A model generated the notes under the pieces. The model did no database searches. It saw only the letters and a list, made by a program, of their open reading frames with translations, and was not told the DNA's origin. A DNA stretch of 64,000 nucleotides from Sycon ciliatum (Eukaryota > Porifera > Calcarea > Leucosolenida > Sycettidae). The stretch is from contig NC_088649.1 of the NCBI RefSeq assembly GCF_964019385.1, forward strand, positions 14,314,108 through 14,378,107, read 5' to 3'. Shown one piece after another: positions 55,181 through 64,000 of this stretch; within the stretch, counting starts at the first letter, position 1; every line of letters starts with the position of its first letter. A program made the position numbers and the translations under genes.

Positions 55181-56281
55181 GACCTCTTCAGCAGTAAACA
55201 CTCGTTGGTGGCCAAAACGTTTGCGTAGCAATGACCTGACCGACCGGACCGATTCCGGCAGACCTGTATGTAGCTGAGGTCGGTATCTTTCCATAGATGC
55301 CGGCCATGCTGTGCTGGGAACAGGTGCTGTGCGTAGCGCCATTTCCGACTGTTCATATCAACAGATGGATGCCGTGCCTCGGCAGGAGCATCAGATTTTC
55401 GTTTTCAGCGGCCTCGAATCAGTCAAACATTCTGGAACATATCGGCCCGCTGTTAATCGCAAACGGAGGTAGGGAATCATAGAAACGAGCCTGGAGACCA
55501 GGCACGTGAAGCGCGAACGCTGAGAAGTGGTAACCATGCAAACCTAGGAGCTGCGCACGTACGTGTGAACTGCTCAGGCCACTCCCCGTGTGCATGTACA
55601 TGGCAAGAATCGCACGAACTTTGCTGTTGAAAGCTGAAAAATTCCAAATCACCTCATACTTGCCTATGCTGATTTCTGGGACTGAGCAAGTCATTATTCT
55701 TCCAAAATCCATTCATCGATAATTGTAGATTGCTTTGGGGGTGTTGTGGTTCAAATTTTCACAGCTGCTCCCTTGCACCTCCCTGTCTCAAAAAGCAAGT
55801 GGCGTATGTTAAACTATCCAAATTAGATTATCGCTCCGAGCTCCATACCAATAGTGACATGTAATACAAATCTTTTTCCACCGCCGTTTAAAAACTCTTC
55901 ACTTTTTTGTCTTTTTCTTGGCCGACTGAAAGAGAGAGGATAAAAGAAGGGTGAGAAGACTTGCCAAAGTTGTGAGCAGAACTTGCTGGTACGATGGCGT
56001 TATCCACCTTGCGTGTTTTGAGTCGACGCGGCCTGTTATCCTTATCGTCTTGGGTTCGCCCTCTGAGAAAAGGCCCACTGGAGCTGACGCTCTTAGCTGA
56101 GAGCTACACGAAGCTCACAGGACATTCGGAGAGCCGACTCCTCGAGAAGGATGAACAAATTGAGCAGCTGAAGAGACTCAGCAGAAGCAGTCGCACAATA
56201 CTACGCCGTGATGTGCAACCGCATCTGGCTTGACCTACGCCTGCGTGCTATGTATCCCAAAGTTCGCCAGTTCACAGCGAG

Positions 56282-56859
56282 TTTTAGAGATCCTACTCTG
56301 GTTCTGCCCGTACTAGTAGTAGTAGAATCCTAAAGGACGTTTTGGCTCTTCGTTGAGCTCATTTAGTTATTACACACAGACACTCAGTGTCTTTCCACTC
56401 GGAAATAATTCTCCTCATACTTCAGTAAGAATCATTATCATTAGTATCAGAGATACTCAAACTCGTGACTGTCCTCCAAGTAGTTATGATGAGGAAGCCC
56501 TACATCACGACGGCTGGGGTAGATATTCCCACCAGCCGTACGCGACGCAGAAAATGCTAGTGTCAGGATAAGGACATCGTGGAGGCGAATAGAGACATAC
56601 CGTAGAAGTCTCCGGTAAACGAAAGCAATACGACGGGAAAAGAAGAAGACTGTATAACCATAAACGGGACAAGTCATGGCAGTAAGTATAGAACTAGAAA
56701 ACGAATGGGAACAGGGTCGACTTGACATAAAACGTACATGTAACAATAAATCGTAATGTTGTCCGACGGTAACACACAGTAGCCATAAATACAAGAGATG
56801 CATGCAGCCGTCAAATCAAGAGTCAATGTACAGAGTGAAGACGCATGCAATATCTAACA
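56282..56859 (-). repeat. BEL/Pao 3' LTR
   Basis: 578 bp direct repeat, partner at 60,596-61,173. Read on the minus strand it begins TGTTAGATATTGCATGCG. Confidence 0.9.
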
Positions 56860-56964
56860 CTCCCTCCGTTGAGGTACAATATCTAACACTCCCTCCGTTG
56901 AGGTACATAAGGCTGATCGAATGCATGTATTGTAGCTCAACAACGAATACTTATGATATTGCAA

Positions 56965-59900
56965 TCAAAGGTGTAGGATCTTCTTGAGACAACGCTTGAC
57001 GCATCTCACCATTCTCTCAAAGAACCCGCCCCACCAGGGGGGCTTCTCAAGCAGATGGGGCTTCTCCAGCAGGTGGGGTCCCGCGTTGAGGCAGACGATC
57101 GACGAGCCCTTGCCTGAGCGGAATGACGCATCGTACACAACACGCACTCTTGTTGTGGTCCTATCTTCTCCACCAACGGCTTGATGTGGCGCATAGTGTA
57201 TATCTCTCACATCACCAAATTCCGGGTTCTTGACTTCCTCGATATTGCTGATTCGGAAGTTGTCAGGTAGCGTTGCGTGGACTTGATTCTCCGTTATTGG
57301 ATGTATTCCAAGAGACTCCAGCTCCCAGGATTGTTGGAGCTGCTTATCAAGGACCTGCGCTGTCGTCGTTAAGCTGTGCACCTCAGTAGCGAGGCATGTA
57401 CCTGTCGTACTAGTTGTTGGGCCTGATGCAGGACCGGACAAGACCCAGCCAAGACGCGTACGGATGGCTGTTGGACCAGAGGCCGTCGTGATCACCTTGC
57501 CCATCATAAATTGCCAGTACTGGTCGGCTCCAATCAATAGATCGATTGTGGCTGTGCCGTCGCAGTCGTCTGCCAGTGTGAGGCCTTGTAGCGCACCGCA
57601 GCACTGGACTGCTTGTGCAGGGTGCTGGTTCTGGACTGGTGCACAAATTGATTCAATCACGATACACTCCAGCTGCAGGGGGTCTCCCTCCGTACTCTGT
57701 ACGGTCAGATTCACCACGTCTCTTAAACCGCTGTCCCCAACAGAGCAATCACCGAAGGCATTGACATTCAAGCCTTCCTGCCTGTCTGTCTTTAGGTCCA
57801 GCCGCCTTTGCACATCACGTGTCACGAATGAGCGCTGGCTCCCTCCGTCGAACAACAACCTCACAGGGATCCCGTTGTCTCGGACTGGTAAGCCTGGTGC
57901 AACTATAGCTTTAGCGGTCTGCAGCAAAACCATATTGTTGTCCTTGCTAGATGATGTCAGAGCACTGACAGATGACAGTGTAACGCTGCTGGCGGATGGG
58001 TTGGTCGGTCCCTTCTTGCTTGGAGCCGATGCTGCCCTAGACTGGTTGTTAGCGGCCGGCTTCTTTTCATAGCGCGACGTGGGTGGTGTTACAGGTGATG
58101 GCCTGTCAGATGTTGAGTCACACAGGGTAGTGTGGTGTCGACGTTGGCACTTGGCGCATTTCAACTTCGACTGACAGTGACGGATTATGTGGTTCGGTTT
58201 CAGACACAAAAAGCACCTTCCGTTGCTCTTAACTATGTCCTTCCGCTTCTCTGTGTTTGTAACGACAGAGCACCTGGCCGTCTCATGACTCTGTCCACAG
58301 AACACGCAACTGGCACTTGCCGGGGACGTAAAGGCTGCTAATGCTGCTGCTGTTGGCTGTTCTCTGTAGGTCTGTTTGTTGCGTGTACCGGTCCCCTCAG
58401 GCTGTGTGGTGATGCCAGTGAGTGTCTCCTGTGCTGTTGTTCTGTAGTCCGCTTCCCTTAATGCCCAGGCCAGCAGAGTGCATACCGTCTCCGCTTCACC
58501 TCTTTCTGTCATCTGGCGGTAGTACTGCGTCAAGAGAGACTGTGGCAGTTTCTTCAGGAGCTGCTGATAGAATGCACCAGCCTGAAGTTCCTGGCTGCGT
58601 CCGGCGTCTTCTAGGTGAATGACAGCTACTTGGAGAAGATCAGCGAACTTCTCCAGATCCTGGGCAGCTCGTTCCATTCGTATCACTGGTAGCCGCGCCA
58701 GCGCCTCTGTATGCACTGCTGTCTGTCTTCTATCGCCACCAAACTTCTGTTCTAGACGCCTGATTGCTGCGGTGTACGCTGCTGCTGAGTATCCATAAGA
58801 TTCTATCGCTTTCAATGCTGAGCCCGTCAAACACTGACGTAGTTGCAATAATTTCAGCTCTGGCGATAAATCTTGCTGCTCTACGCAAACCGAGAATGCT
58901 GCTTTCCATGTTCTGTATGCTGTTTTATCACCACTAAACGTAGGTATCTTCACTTTCTTCAGGTGTCGGTACACGTCTGTTGGTGCTGCTGTTGACGATG
59001 GTGAGCTGGCTGTCATTCCAGACCAACTGGTCTGCGCGGGTTGCTGTTGACGCTGCTGCTGCTGCTGCTGTTGTTGTTGTTGTTGTTGCCGCTGCTGCTG
59101 TTGCTGCTGTTGCTGTTGCTGTAGTTGTTGTAGCCCAGACAACGGCTGTGGCCTGGGCCTCGGTAGCGGCGTGGAAAACCGCTGCGGCGGTAGCATGCGT
59201 GATAACGGCTGCGGCATAGACGACGGCTGCAACGTAGACAAAGGCTGCGATGACTTCGGCACATAGACCGAATGGGACGCGTACAACGGCGGCAACGAGT
59301 GCTGCGACACAGGCAACGGCAAAGACTGATCTGCCGACAATGGCGGCAACGACTGCTGCGACACGGGCAGCGACTGCTGCGATACAGGCAGCGACTGCTG
59401 CAACACGGGCAGCGCCTGCTGCGACACGGGCAGCGACTGCTGCGACACAGGCAACGGCAAAGACTGATCTGCCGGCAATCGCGGCAACGAATGCTGCGAC
59501 ACGGGCAGCGACTGCTGCGATACAGGCAGCGACTGCTGCAACACGGGCAGCGACTGCTGCGACACGGGCAGCGACTGCTGCGACACAGGCAACGGCAGAG
59601 ACTGAGACGCAGACAACGGCGGCAACGACTGCAGCGACACGGGCAGCGACTGCTGCGACACAGGCAGCGACAAGTACTGATACGCAGACAACGGTTGTGA
59701 CATACATGAAGGCAAGGGCTGCGACAAAGACTGCGACACATACAAAGGCTGTGTGTGTGTGTACTGCATGCGTGTGCGCTGTGATTGCATCCTAGACACA
59801 GGTTGCGATGCAGTCTCTGGGGTCTGTTTGCCAGGTTGCCACAATGTGTCCATGGAGTTGTTGGTGTGGGCCAATGGTGCTGTCCCAGTGTTGAACTGCT

Positions 59901-60573
59901 GTGCATTCTCAATCATATACTCGGTGCTTTCTGGAACAATCACTGGCGTAGCAATGTCTGGCACGAAAGCGTTCGCCCACGTTGTATCACTATTTGCAGT
60001 TGCACCTTCTACGTCGTTTGGATACTCTTGCCGATCCTTCGTATCTGCCTTTTGATGATGACCATAGCCTTGTAAAGCCGTCTGATCACCAGCAGGTTCG
60101 CATAACGGCGCACTCTCGCCCGTTTCGGGAACCTGTGCGTCTGCCTGTGCACGACTCGTGCTGTCTGTTTGCTGCATATGGCCGCTCAGGACAAGTCCTG
60201 CAGCTCCTGGTGCGTGATCCGTGTCCTTATCTAGACTCGCTAAGTATGCTTTCACCTTATCGGCATTCCGGGTGTACTGTACACCGCTTATGGAGCTCGC
60301 ACGTGAACTGTTGTAGTTTGAACAAATTCCGTACATGTACTCACTAACCATAGCCACTGTGTTTGCATACATTTCTTGTGTTGCTACATACTCCTCGAAC
60401 AACTCTGGATCCTCCCGCAATGTACTAAGCAAGCAATGTACTTTTAGGTCCAGCTCCACGAGTGACAGTTTGACAGCACTTACAGGTGATCCATTTTCGA
60501 TATCGTTCAGAACCGCGATTCTTGCTTTGGCGAAGGCGACACTCTGGTCAGCCTTTCTCGACCTCGCATCCAT
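56965..60573 (-). CDS. BEL/Pao gag-protease fossil frame
   Basis: Parts in order: an N-terminal helical region, a Gln/Ser/Pro-rich stretch with many SLPVSQQ-type repeats and a poly-Gln run, the gag core typical of BEL/Pao (KIPTFSGDKTAYRTWKAAF), zinc knuckles (CFLCLKPNHIIRHC, CAKCQRRHHTTLC), and a protease with LFDGGSQRSFV. Only an incomplete pol follows. The element is treated as a broken fossil. Confidence 0.88.
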   Translation of the reverse strand: MDARSRKADQSVAFAKARIAVLNDIENGSPVSAVKLSLVELDLKVHCLLSTLREDPELFEEYVATQEMYANTVAMVSEYMYGICSNYNSSRASSISGVQYTRNADKVKAYLASLDKDTDHAPGAAGLVLSGHMQQTDSTSRAQADAQVPETGESAPLCEPAGDQTALQGYGHHQKADTKDRQEYPNDVEGATANSDTTWANAFVPDIATPVIVPESTEYMIENAQQFNTGTAPLAHTNNSMDTLWQPGKQTPETASQPVSRMQSQRTRMQYTHTQPLYVSQSLSQPLPSCMSQPLSAYQYLSLPVSQQSLPVSLQSLPPLSASQSLPLPVSQQSLPVSQQSLPVLQQSLPVSQQSLPVSQHSLPRLPADQSLPLPVSQQSLPVSQQALPVLQQSLPVSQQSLPVSQQSLPPLSADQSLPLPVSQHSLPPLYASHSVYVPKSSQPLSTLQPSSMPQPLSRMLPPQRFSTPLPRPRPQPLSGLQQLQQQQQQQQQQRQQQQQQQQQQQQRQQQPAQTSWSGMTASSPSSTAAPTDVYRHLKKVKIPTFSGDKTAYRTWKAAFSVCVEQQDLSPELKLLQLRQCLTGSALKAIESYGYSAAAYTAAIRRLEQKFGGDRRQTAVHTEALARLPVIRMERAAQDLEKFADLLQVAVIHLEDAGRSQELQAGAFYQQLLKKLPQSLLTQYYRQMTERGEAETVCTLLAWALREADYRTTAQETLTGITTQPEGTGTRNKQTYREQPTAAALAAFTSPASASCVFCGQSHETARCSVVTNTEKRKDIVKSNGRCFLCLKPNHIIRHCQSKLKCAKCQRRHHTTLCDSTSDRPSPVTPPTSRYEKKPAANNQSRAASAPSKKGPTNPSASSVTLSSVSALTSSSKDNNMVLLQTAKAIVAPGLPVRDNGIPVRLLFDGGSQRSFVTRDVQRRLDLKTDRQEGLNVNAFGDCSVGDSGLRDVVNLTVQSTEGDPLQLECIVIESICAPVQNQHPAQAVQCCGALQGLTLADDCDGTATIDLLIGADQYWQFMMGKVITTASGPTAIRTRLGWVLSGPASGPTTSTTGTCLATEVHSLTTTAQVLDKQLQQSWELESLGIHPITENQVHATLPDNFRISNIEEVKNPEFGDVRDIHYAPHQAVGGEDRTTTRVRVVYDASFRSGKGSSIVCLNAGPHLLEKPHLLEKPPWWGGFFERMVRCVKRCLKKILHL

Positions 60574-60595
60574 TGAATCCGGCTCGAAGGACCAA

Positions 60596-61173
60596 TTTTA
60601 GAGATCCTACTCTGGTTCTGCCCGTACTAGTAGTAGTAGAATCCTAAAGGACGTTTTGGCTCTTCGTTGAGCTCATTTAGTTATTACACACAGACACTCA
60701 GTGTCTTTCCACTCGGAAATAATTCTCCTCATACTTCAGTAAGAATCATTATCATTAGTATCAGAGATACTCAAACTCGTGACTGTCCTCCAAGTAGTTA
60801 TGATGAGGAAGCCCTACATCACGACGGCTGGGGTAGATATTCCCACCAGCCGTACGCGACGCAGAAAATGCTAGTGTCAGGATAAGGACATCGTGGAGGC
60901 GAATAGAGACATACCGTAGAAGTCTCCGGTAAACGAAAGCAATACGACGGGAAAAGAAGAAGACTGTATAACCATAAACGGGACAAGTCATGGCAGTAAG
61001 TATAGAACTAGAAAACGAATGGGAACAGGGTCGACTTGACATAAAACGTACATGTAACAATAAATCGTAATGTTGTCCGACGGTAACACACAGTAGCCAT
61101 AAATACAAGAGATGCATGCAGCCGTCAAATCAAGAGTCAATGTACAGAGTGAAGACGCATGCAATATCTAACA
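60596..61173 (-). repeat. BEL/Pao 5' LTR
   Basis: 578 bp. It appears identical to the other LTR in the stretches compared. Confidence 0.9.
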
Positions 61174-61584
61174 GCGAGGTACGAGAAGTTGTTGTCTGAG
61201 GTGGTGTTCCTGCAGTGCAAGCTGTCACCTGCAGCCGTGGAGATTTACAACGGTCTGTCGAAGCAGTGCCACGGTAGGGTCACCAAGACAGAGACGGAGA
61301 AGGAGCTCTCTGCATTCGCGCACAACAGCTCAAAGGTGTTTCACCACCTTGGCCATCATCTGCCCAGGGGTCTTTACTGTGGGGGCGACCCGCCTACGAT
61401 GACTGCAATGACGATTCTGATCGTTTTGCTGCAACAACGGAACTGTCTATCCGACGAGGTGTGCCGATGATCGTGGACATTAACAACAAGATAATGATGG
61501 TGGCAAAGGACGGCGTGTTGGAGAGCAAGGGCGGTTTGTAACTCTTGTTTTTTTCTCTGCCTTTGGCCCTTGTGTGTCTCTCTC

Positions 61585-62010
<426 letters not shown>

Positions 62011-62023
62011 CAATCTCCTTAAT

Positions 62024-62091
62024 ACTCGGAGTTTCGTGTGAAACACTCATTAGACAGCATTATGATGAGTGTTTCACACGAAACTCCGAGT
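62024..62091. repeat. Perfect 27 bp hairpin
   Basis: 62,024-62,050 (starting ACTCGGAGTTTCGTGTG) is the exact reverse complement of 62,065-62,091, with a 14 base loop. It is pre-microRNA sized but has no bulges. It may be a tiny foldback element or a small-RNA source. Confidence 0.85.
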
Positions 62092-62297
62092 AACGGCGGA
62101 AAAAGATTTGTTTGCTTCATTCCTGTGTGATCATTGTACTACTGGCTCTGCCCACTGGACAAAGAGCACACTATACGCAGCCTGAGGACCTTAGACAACT
62201 GCCAATAGTGAAAGGGGTGGTCGAAAAGAAGGAGAGCGCAGTGCAAACGATCTGTCGCTTTGGCTACAACCCTCGCAAAGCCTTACCAATTCTACAA

Positions 62298-62354
62298 CAC
62301 ACACACACACACACACGCACACGCACACGCACACACACATATATATATATATAG
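62298..62354. repeat. (CA)n-(TA)n microsatellite at the array edge
   Basis: CA with CGCA interruptions, then pure AT. It immediately precedes the hammerhead array. Confidence 0.95.
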
Positions 62355-62543
62355 ATTGCAGATTGAGTATTTCGCTCCTGCTCTTGTAGCAGTTGAGCAC
62401 TCTTGCGTGGGGTAGTGCCTTTGCTGTTTGCGTTATGCAGAGCTCACTGACTTGTCAGTTTGAGCACTCTGGCAAGGTACGTTCGGGCCTGATTGGAAAT
62501 TTTTATTTCCATTGCTATCAGGTTCGGCCTCATTTCCTCTGTG

Positions 62544-62587
62544 CTGCGCTGACGAGTCCACAAAGGACGAAACAGTTCTGTCCGCAG
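62544..62587 (+). ncRNA. Hammerhead ribozyme, type I (array unit 1)
   Basis: Stem I CTGCG (62,544-62,548) pairs with CGCAG (62,583-62,587). Core strand CTGACGA is at 62,549-62,555. Stem II GTCC/GGAC has loop ACAAA. The second core strand is GAAA. Stem III ACAG/CTGT has a 2 base TT loop. The cleavage triplet GTC gives a cut after 62,582. All invariant core positions are present. An outer stem I, CTCA (62,529-62,532) with TGAG (62,590-62,593), is possible. The very short stem III is typical of retrozyme and Penelope-type ribozymes, which often act as dimers. Confidence 0.93.
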
Positions 62588-62769
62588 ATTGAGTATTTCG
62601 CTCCTGCTCTTGTAGCAGTTGAGCACTCTTGCGTGGGGTAGTGCCTTTGCTGTTTGCGTTATGCAGAGCTCACTGACTTGTCAGTTTGAGCACTCTGGCA
62701 AGGTACGTTCGGGCCTGATTGGAAATTTTTATTTCCATTGCTATCAGGTTCGGCCTCATTTCCTCTGTG

Positions 62770-62813
62770 CTGCGCTGACGAGTCCACAAAGGACGAAACA
62801 GTTCTGTCCGCAG
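62770..62813 (+). ncRNA. Hammerhead ribozyme (array unit 2)
   Basis: Core, stems and GTC triplet as in unit 1. Cut predicted after 62,808. Confidence 0.92.
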
Positions 62814-63007
62814 ATTGAGTATTTCGCTCCTGCTCTTGTAGCAGTTGAGCACTCTTGCGTGGGGTAGTGCCTTTGCTGTTTGCGTTATGCAGAGCTCACT
62901 GACTTGTCAGTTTGAGCACTCTGGCAAGGTACGTTCGGGCCTGATTGGAAATTTTTATTTTTATTTTTATTTCCATTGCTATCAGGTTCGGCCTCATTTC
63001 CTCTGTG

Positions 63008-63051
63008 CTGCGCTGACGAGTCCACAAAGGACGAAACAGTTCTGTCCGCAG
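63008..63051 (+). ncRNA. Hammerhead ribozyme (array unit 3, 238 bp form)
   Basis: Same ribozyme. The 12 extra bases lie upstream, outside the catalytic part. Cut predicted after 63,046. Confidence 0.92.
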
Positions 63052-63233
63052 ATTGAGTATTTCGCTCCTGCTCTTGTAGCAGTTGAGCACTCTTGCGTGG
63101 GGTAGTGCCTTTGCTGTTTGCGTTATGCAGAGCTCACTGACTTGTCAGTTTGAGCACTCTGGCAAGGTACGTTCGGGCCTGATTGGAAATTTTTATTTCC
63201 ATTGCTATCAGGTTCGGCCTCATTTCCTCTGTG

Positions 63234-63277
63234 CTGCGCTGACGAGTCCACAAAGGACGAAACAGTTCTGTCCGCAG
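63234..63277 (+). ncRNA. Hammerhead ribozyme (array unit 4)
   Basis: Same ribozyme. Cut predicted after 63,272. Confidence 0.92.
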
Positions 63278-63459
63278 ATTGAGTATTTCGCTCCTGCTCT
63301 TGTAGCAGTTGAGCACTCTTGCGTGGGGTAGTGCCTTTGCTGTTTGCGTTATGCAGAGCTCACTGACTTGTCAGTTTGAGCACTCTGGCAAGGTACGTTC
63401 GGGCCTGATTGGAAATTTTTATTTCCATTGCTATCAGGTTCGGCCTCATTTCCTCTGTG

Positions 63460-63503
63460 CTGCGCTGACGAGTCCACAAAGGACGAAACAGTTCTGTCCG
63501 CAG
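63460..63503 (+). ncRNA. Hammerhead ribozyme (array unit 5)
   Basis: Same ribozyme. Cut predicted after 63,498. Confidence 0.92.
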
Positions 63504-63685
63504 ATTGAGTATTTCGCTCCTGCTCTTGTAGCAGTTGAGCACTCTTGCGTGGGGTAGTGCCTTTGCTGTTTGCGTTATGCAGAGCTCACTGACTTGTCAG
63601 TTTGAGCACTCTGGCAAGGTACGTTCGGGCCTGATTGGAAATTTTTATTTCCATTGCTATCAGGTTCGGCCTCATTTCCTCTGTG

Positions 63686-63729
63686 CTGCGCTGACGAGTC
63701 CACAAAGGACGAAACAGTTCTGTCCGCAG
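63686..63729 (+). ncRNA. Hammerhead ribozyme (array unit 6)
   Basis: Same ribozyme. Cut predicted after 63,724. Confidence 0.92.
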
Positions 63730-63923
63730 ATTGAGTATTTCGCTCCTGCTCTTGTAGCAGTTGAGCACTCTTGCGTGGGGTAGTGCCTTTGCTGTTTGCG
63801 TTATGCAGAGCTCACTGACTTGTCAGTTTGAGCACTCTGGCAAGGTACGTTCGGGCCTGATTGGAAATTTTTATTTTTATTTTTATTTCCATTGCTATCA
63901 GGTTCGGCCTCATTTCCTCTGTG

Positions 63924-63967
63924 CTGCGCTGACGAGTCCACAAAGGACGAAACAGTTCTGTCCGCAG
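63924..63967 (+). ncRNA. Hammerhead ribozyme (array unit 7, 238 bp form)
   Basis: Same ribozyme in the second long unit. Cut predicted after 63,962. Confidence 0.92.
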
Positions 63968-64000
63968 ATTGAGTATTTCGCTCCTGCTCTTGTAGCAGTT

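Larger units (their letters stand above)
56282..61173 (-). mobile_element. BEL/Pao LTR retrotransposon, broken, very young
   Basis: An LTR element on the minus strand, 4,892 bp, with 578 bp LTRs and a 5 bp target duplication GCGAG (56,277-56,281 and 61,174-61,178). A primer-binding-type sequence follows the 5' LTR. The internal part holds a gag with zinc knuckles and a BEL-type aspartic protease. Pol is incomplete, with at least one large break, so the element is a fossil. The LTRs look identical by eye, so insertion was very recent. Confidence 0.92.
55994..61541 (+). pseudogene. Decayed gene-like frame interrupted by a BEL/Pao element
   Basis: The left part (55,994-56,281) starts with a plausible Met and an Arg/Leu/Ser-rich, amphipathic leader that could be mitochondrial. 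A charged helical stretch (EKDEQIEQLKR) follows. Coding-like sequence resumes right of the LTR element at 61,174 (RYEKLLSEVVFLQCKLSP) and runs on to about 61,541 ([20 protein letters not shown]). The frame is not continuous in either part, so I read it as a pseudogene. No family was recognised. A copy of its last ~25 bp recurs at 61,853. Confidence 0.45.
62358..64000 (+). repeat. Retrozyme-like tandem array with a hammerhead ribozyme in each unit
   Basis: A partial unit and seven ribozyme-bearing repeats run off the window's right edge. Unit length is 226 bp, or 238 bp in the third and seventh, which carry 12 extra bases in a T-rich stretch (ATTTTTATTTTT). Units are otherwise nearly identical by eye. 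Each has one type I hammerhead ribozyme on the plus strand and other small hairpins (CTGACTTGTCAG, TGCTCTTGTAGCA). Size, tandem form and a single type I ribozyme fit metazoan retrozymes, non-autonomous elements thought to spread through small circular RNAs. The 82-86 residue frames that recur in each unit follow the repeat period on both strands and are not evidence of protein. Confidence 0.93.

Noticed and set aside
58934-59912. 257-299 residue frames opposite the BEL/Pao gag
   Set aside because: Antisense shadows of the repetitive Gln/Ser-rich gag region.
62393-63783. Series of identical 82-86 residue frames repeated every 226 bp
   Set aside because: They follow the satellite period and recur on both strands. 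The unit is explained by the hammerhead RNA, not by a protein.

Overview
The window is nuclear DNA of an animal, probably an aquatic invertebrate of the sponge or cnidarian kind. The evidence is eukaryotic tRNA genes with internal A/B boxes and poly-T ends, phase-1 sushi-domain exons with GT/AG borders, CR1/L2-like and restriction-endonuclease-type LINEs, a BEL/Pao LTR element, very many short inverted-repeat transposons (MITEs), long microsatellites, and a tandem array of hammerhead ribozymes of the kind called metazoan retrozymes. The species cannot be fixed from sequence alone. There are no operons, CRISPR arrays or bacterial genes.

Layout. Positions 1-35,600 form a tRNA-rich, gene-poor, repeatedly duplicated locus. 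It holds 11 tRNA genes (2 Lys-CTT, 4 Asn-GTT, 5 Glu-TTC, with Glu always on the minus strand) and seven same-orientation copies of an unexplained ~300 bp repeat (called R300 here). Two large tandem duplications are visible: A (10.9-16.5 kb) with B (17.5-24.2 kb), and C (24.7-31.5 kb, split by a LINE) with D (32.8-34.6 kb). Comparing A with B gives empty and filled sites for several transposons. C holds a full-length LINE (25,287-30,775) inserted into an R300 copy, and that LINE is itself split by a 1 kb inverted-repeat element.

35.6-40.8 kb is intergenic, with minisatellites and microsatellites. 40.9-52.1 kb carries the 3' part of a host gene on the minus strand: two sushi (CCP) exons, then one large last exon with a transmembrane helix and a long disordered cytoplasmic tail holding four acidic-tyrosine motifs. 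Its introns hold a zinc-finger/RT/restriction-like-endonuclease non-LTR element, a Tc1-mariner-type MITE and long microsatellites.

52.5-62.1 kb holds a 5'-truncated LINE, a lone hammerhead ribozyme, a 29 bp minisatellite, and a decayed gene-like sequence interrupted by a young BEL/Pao element whose two LTRs look identical. The window ends (62,358-64,000 and beyond) in a tandem array of 226/238 bp units, each with a complete type I hammerhead ribozyme on the plus strand. This array is the most striking system here, and its left edge lies within one base of the ribozyme's own cleavage site.
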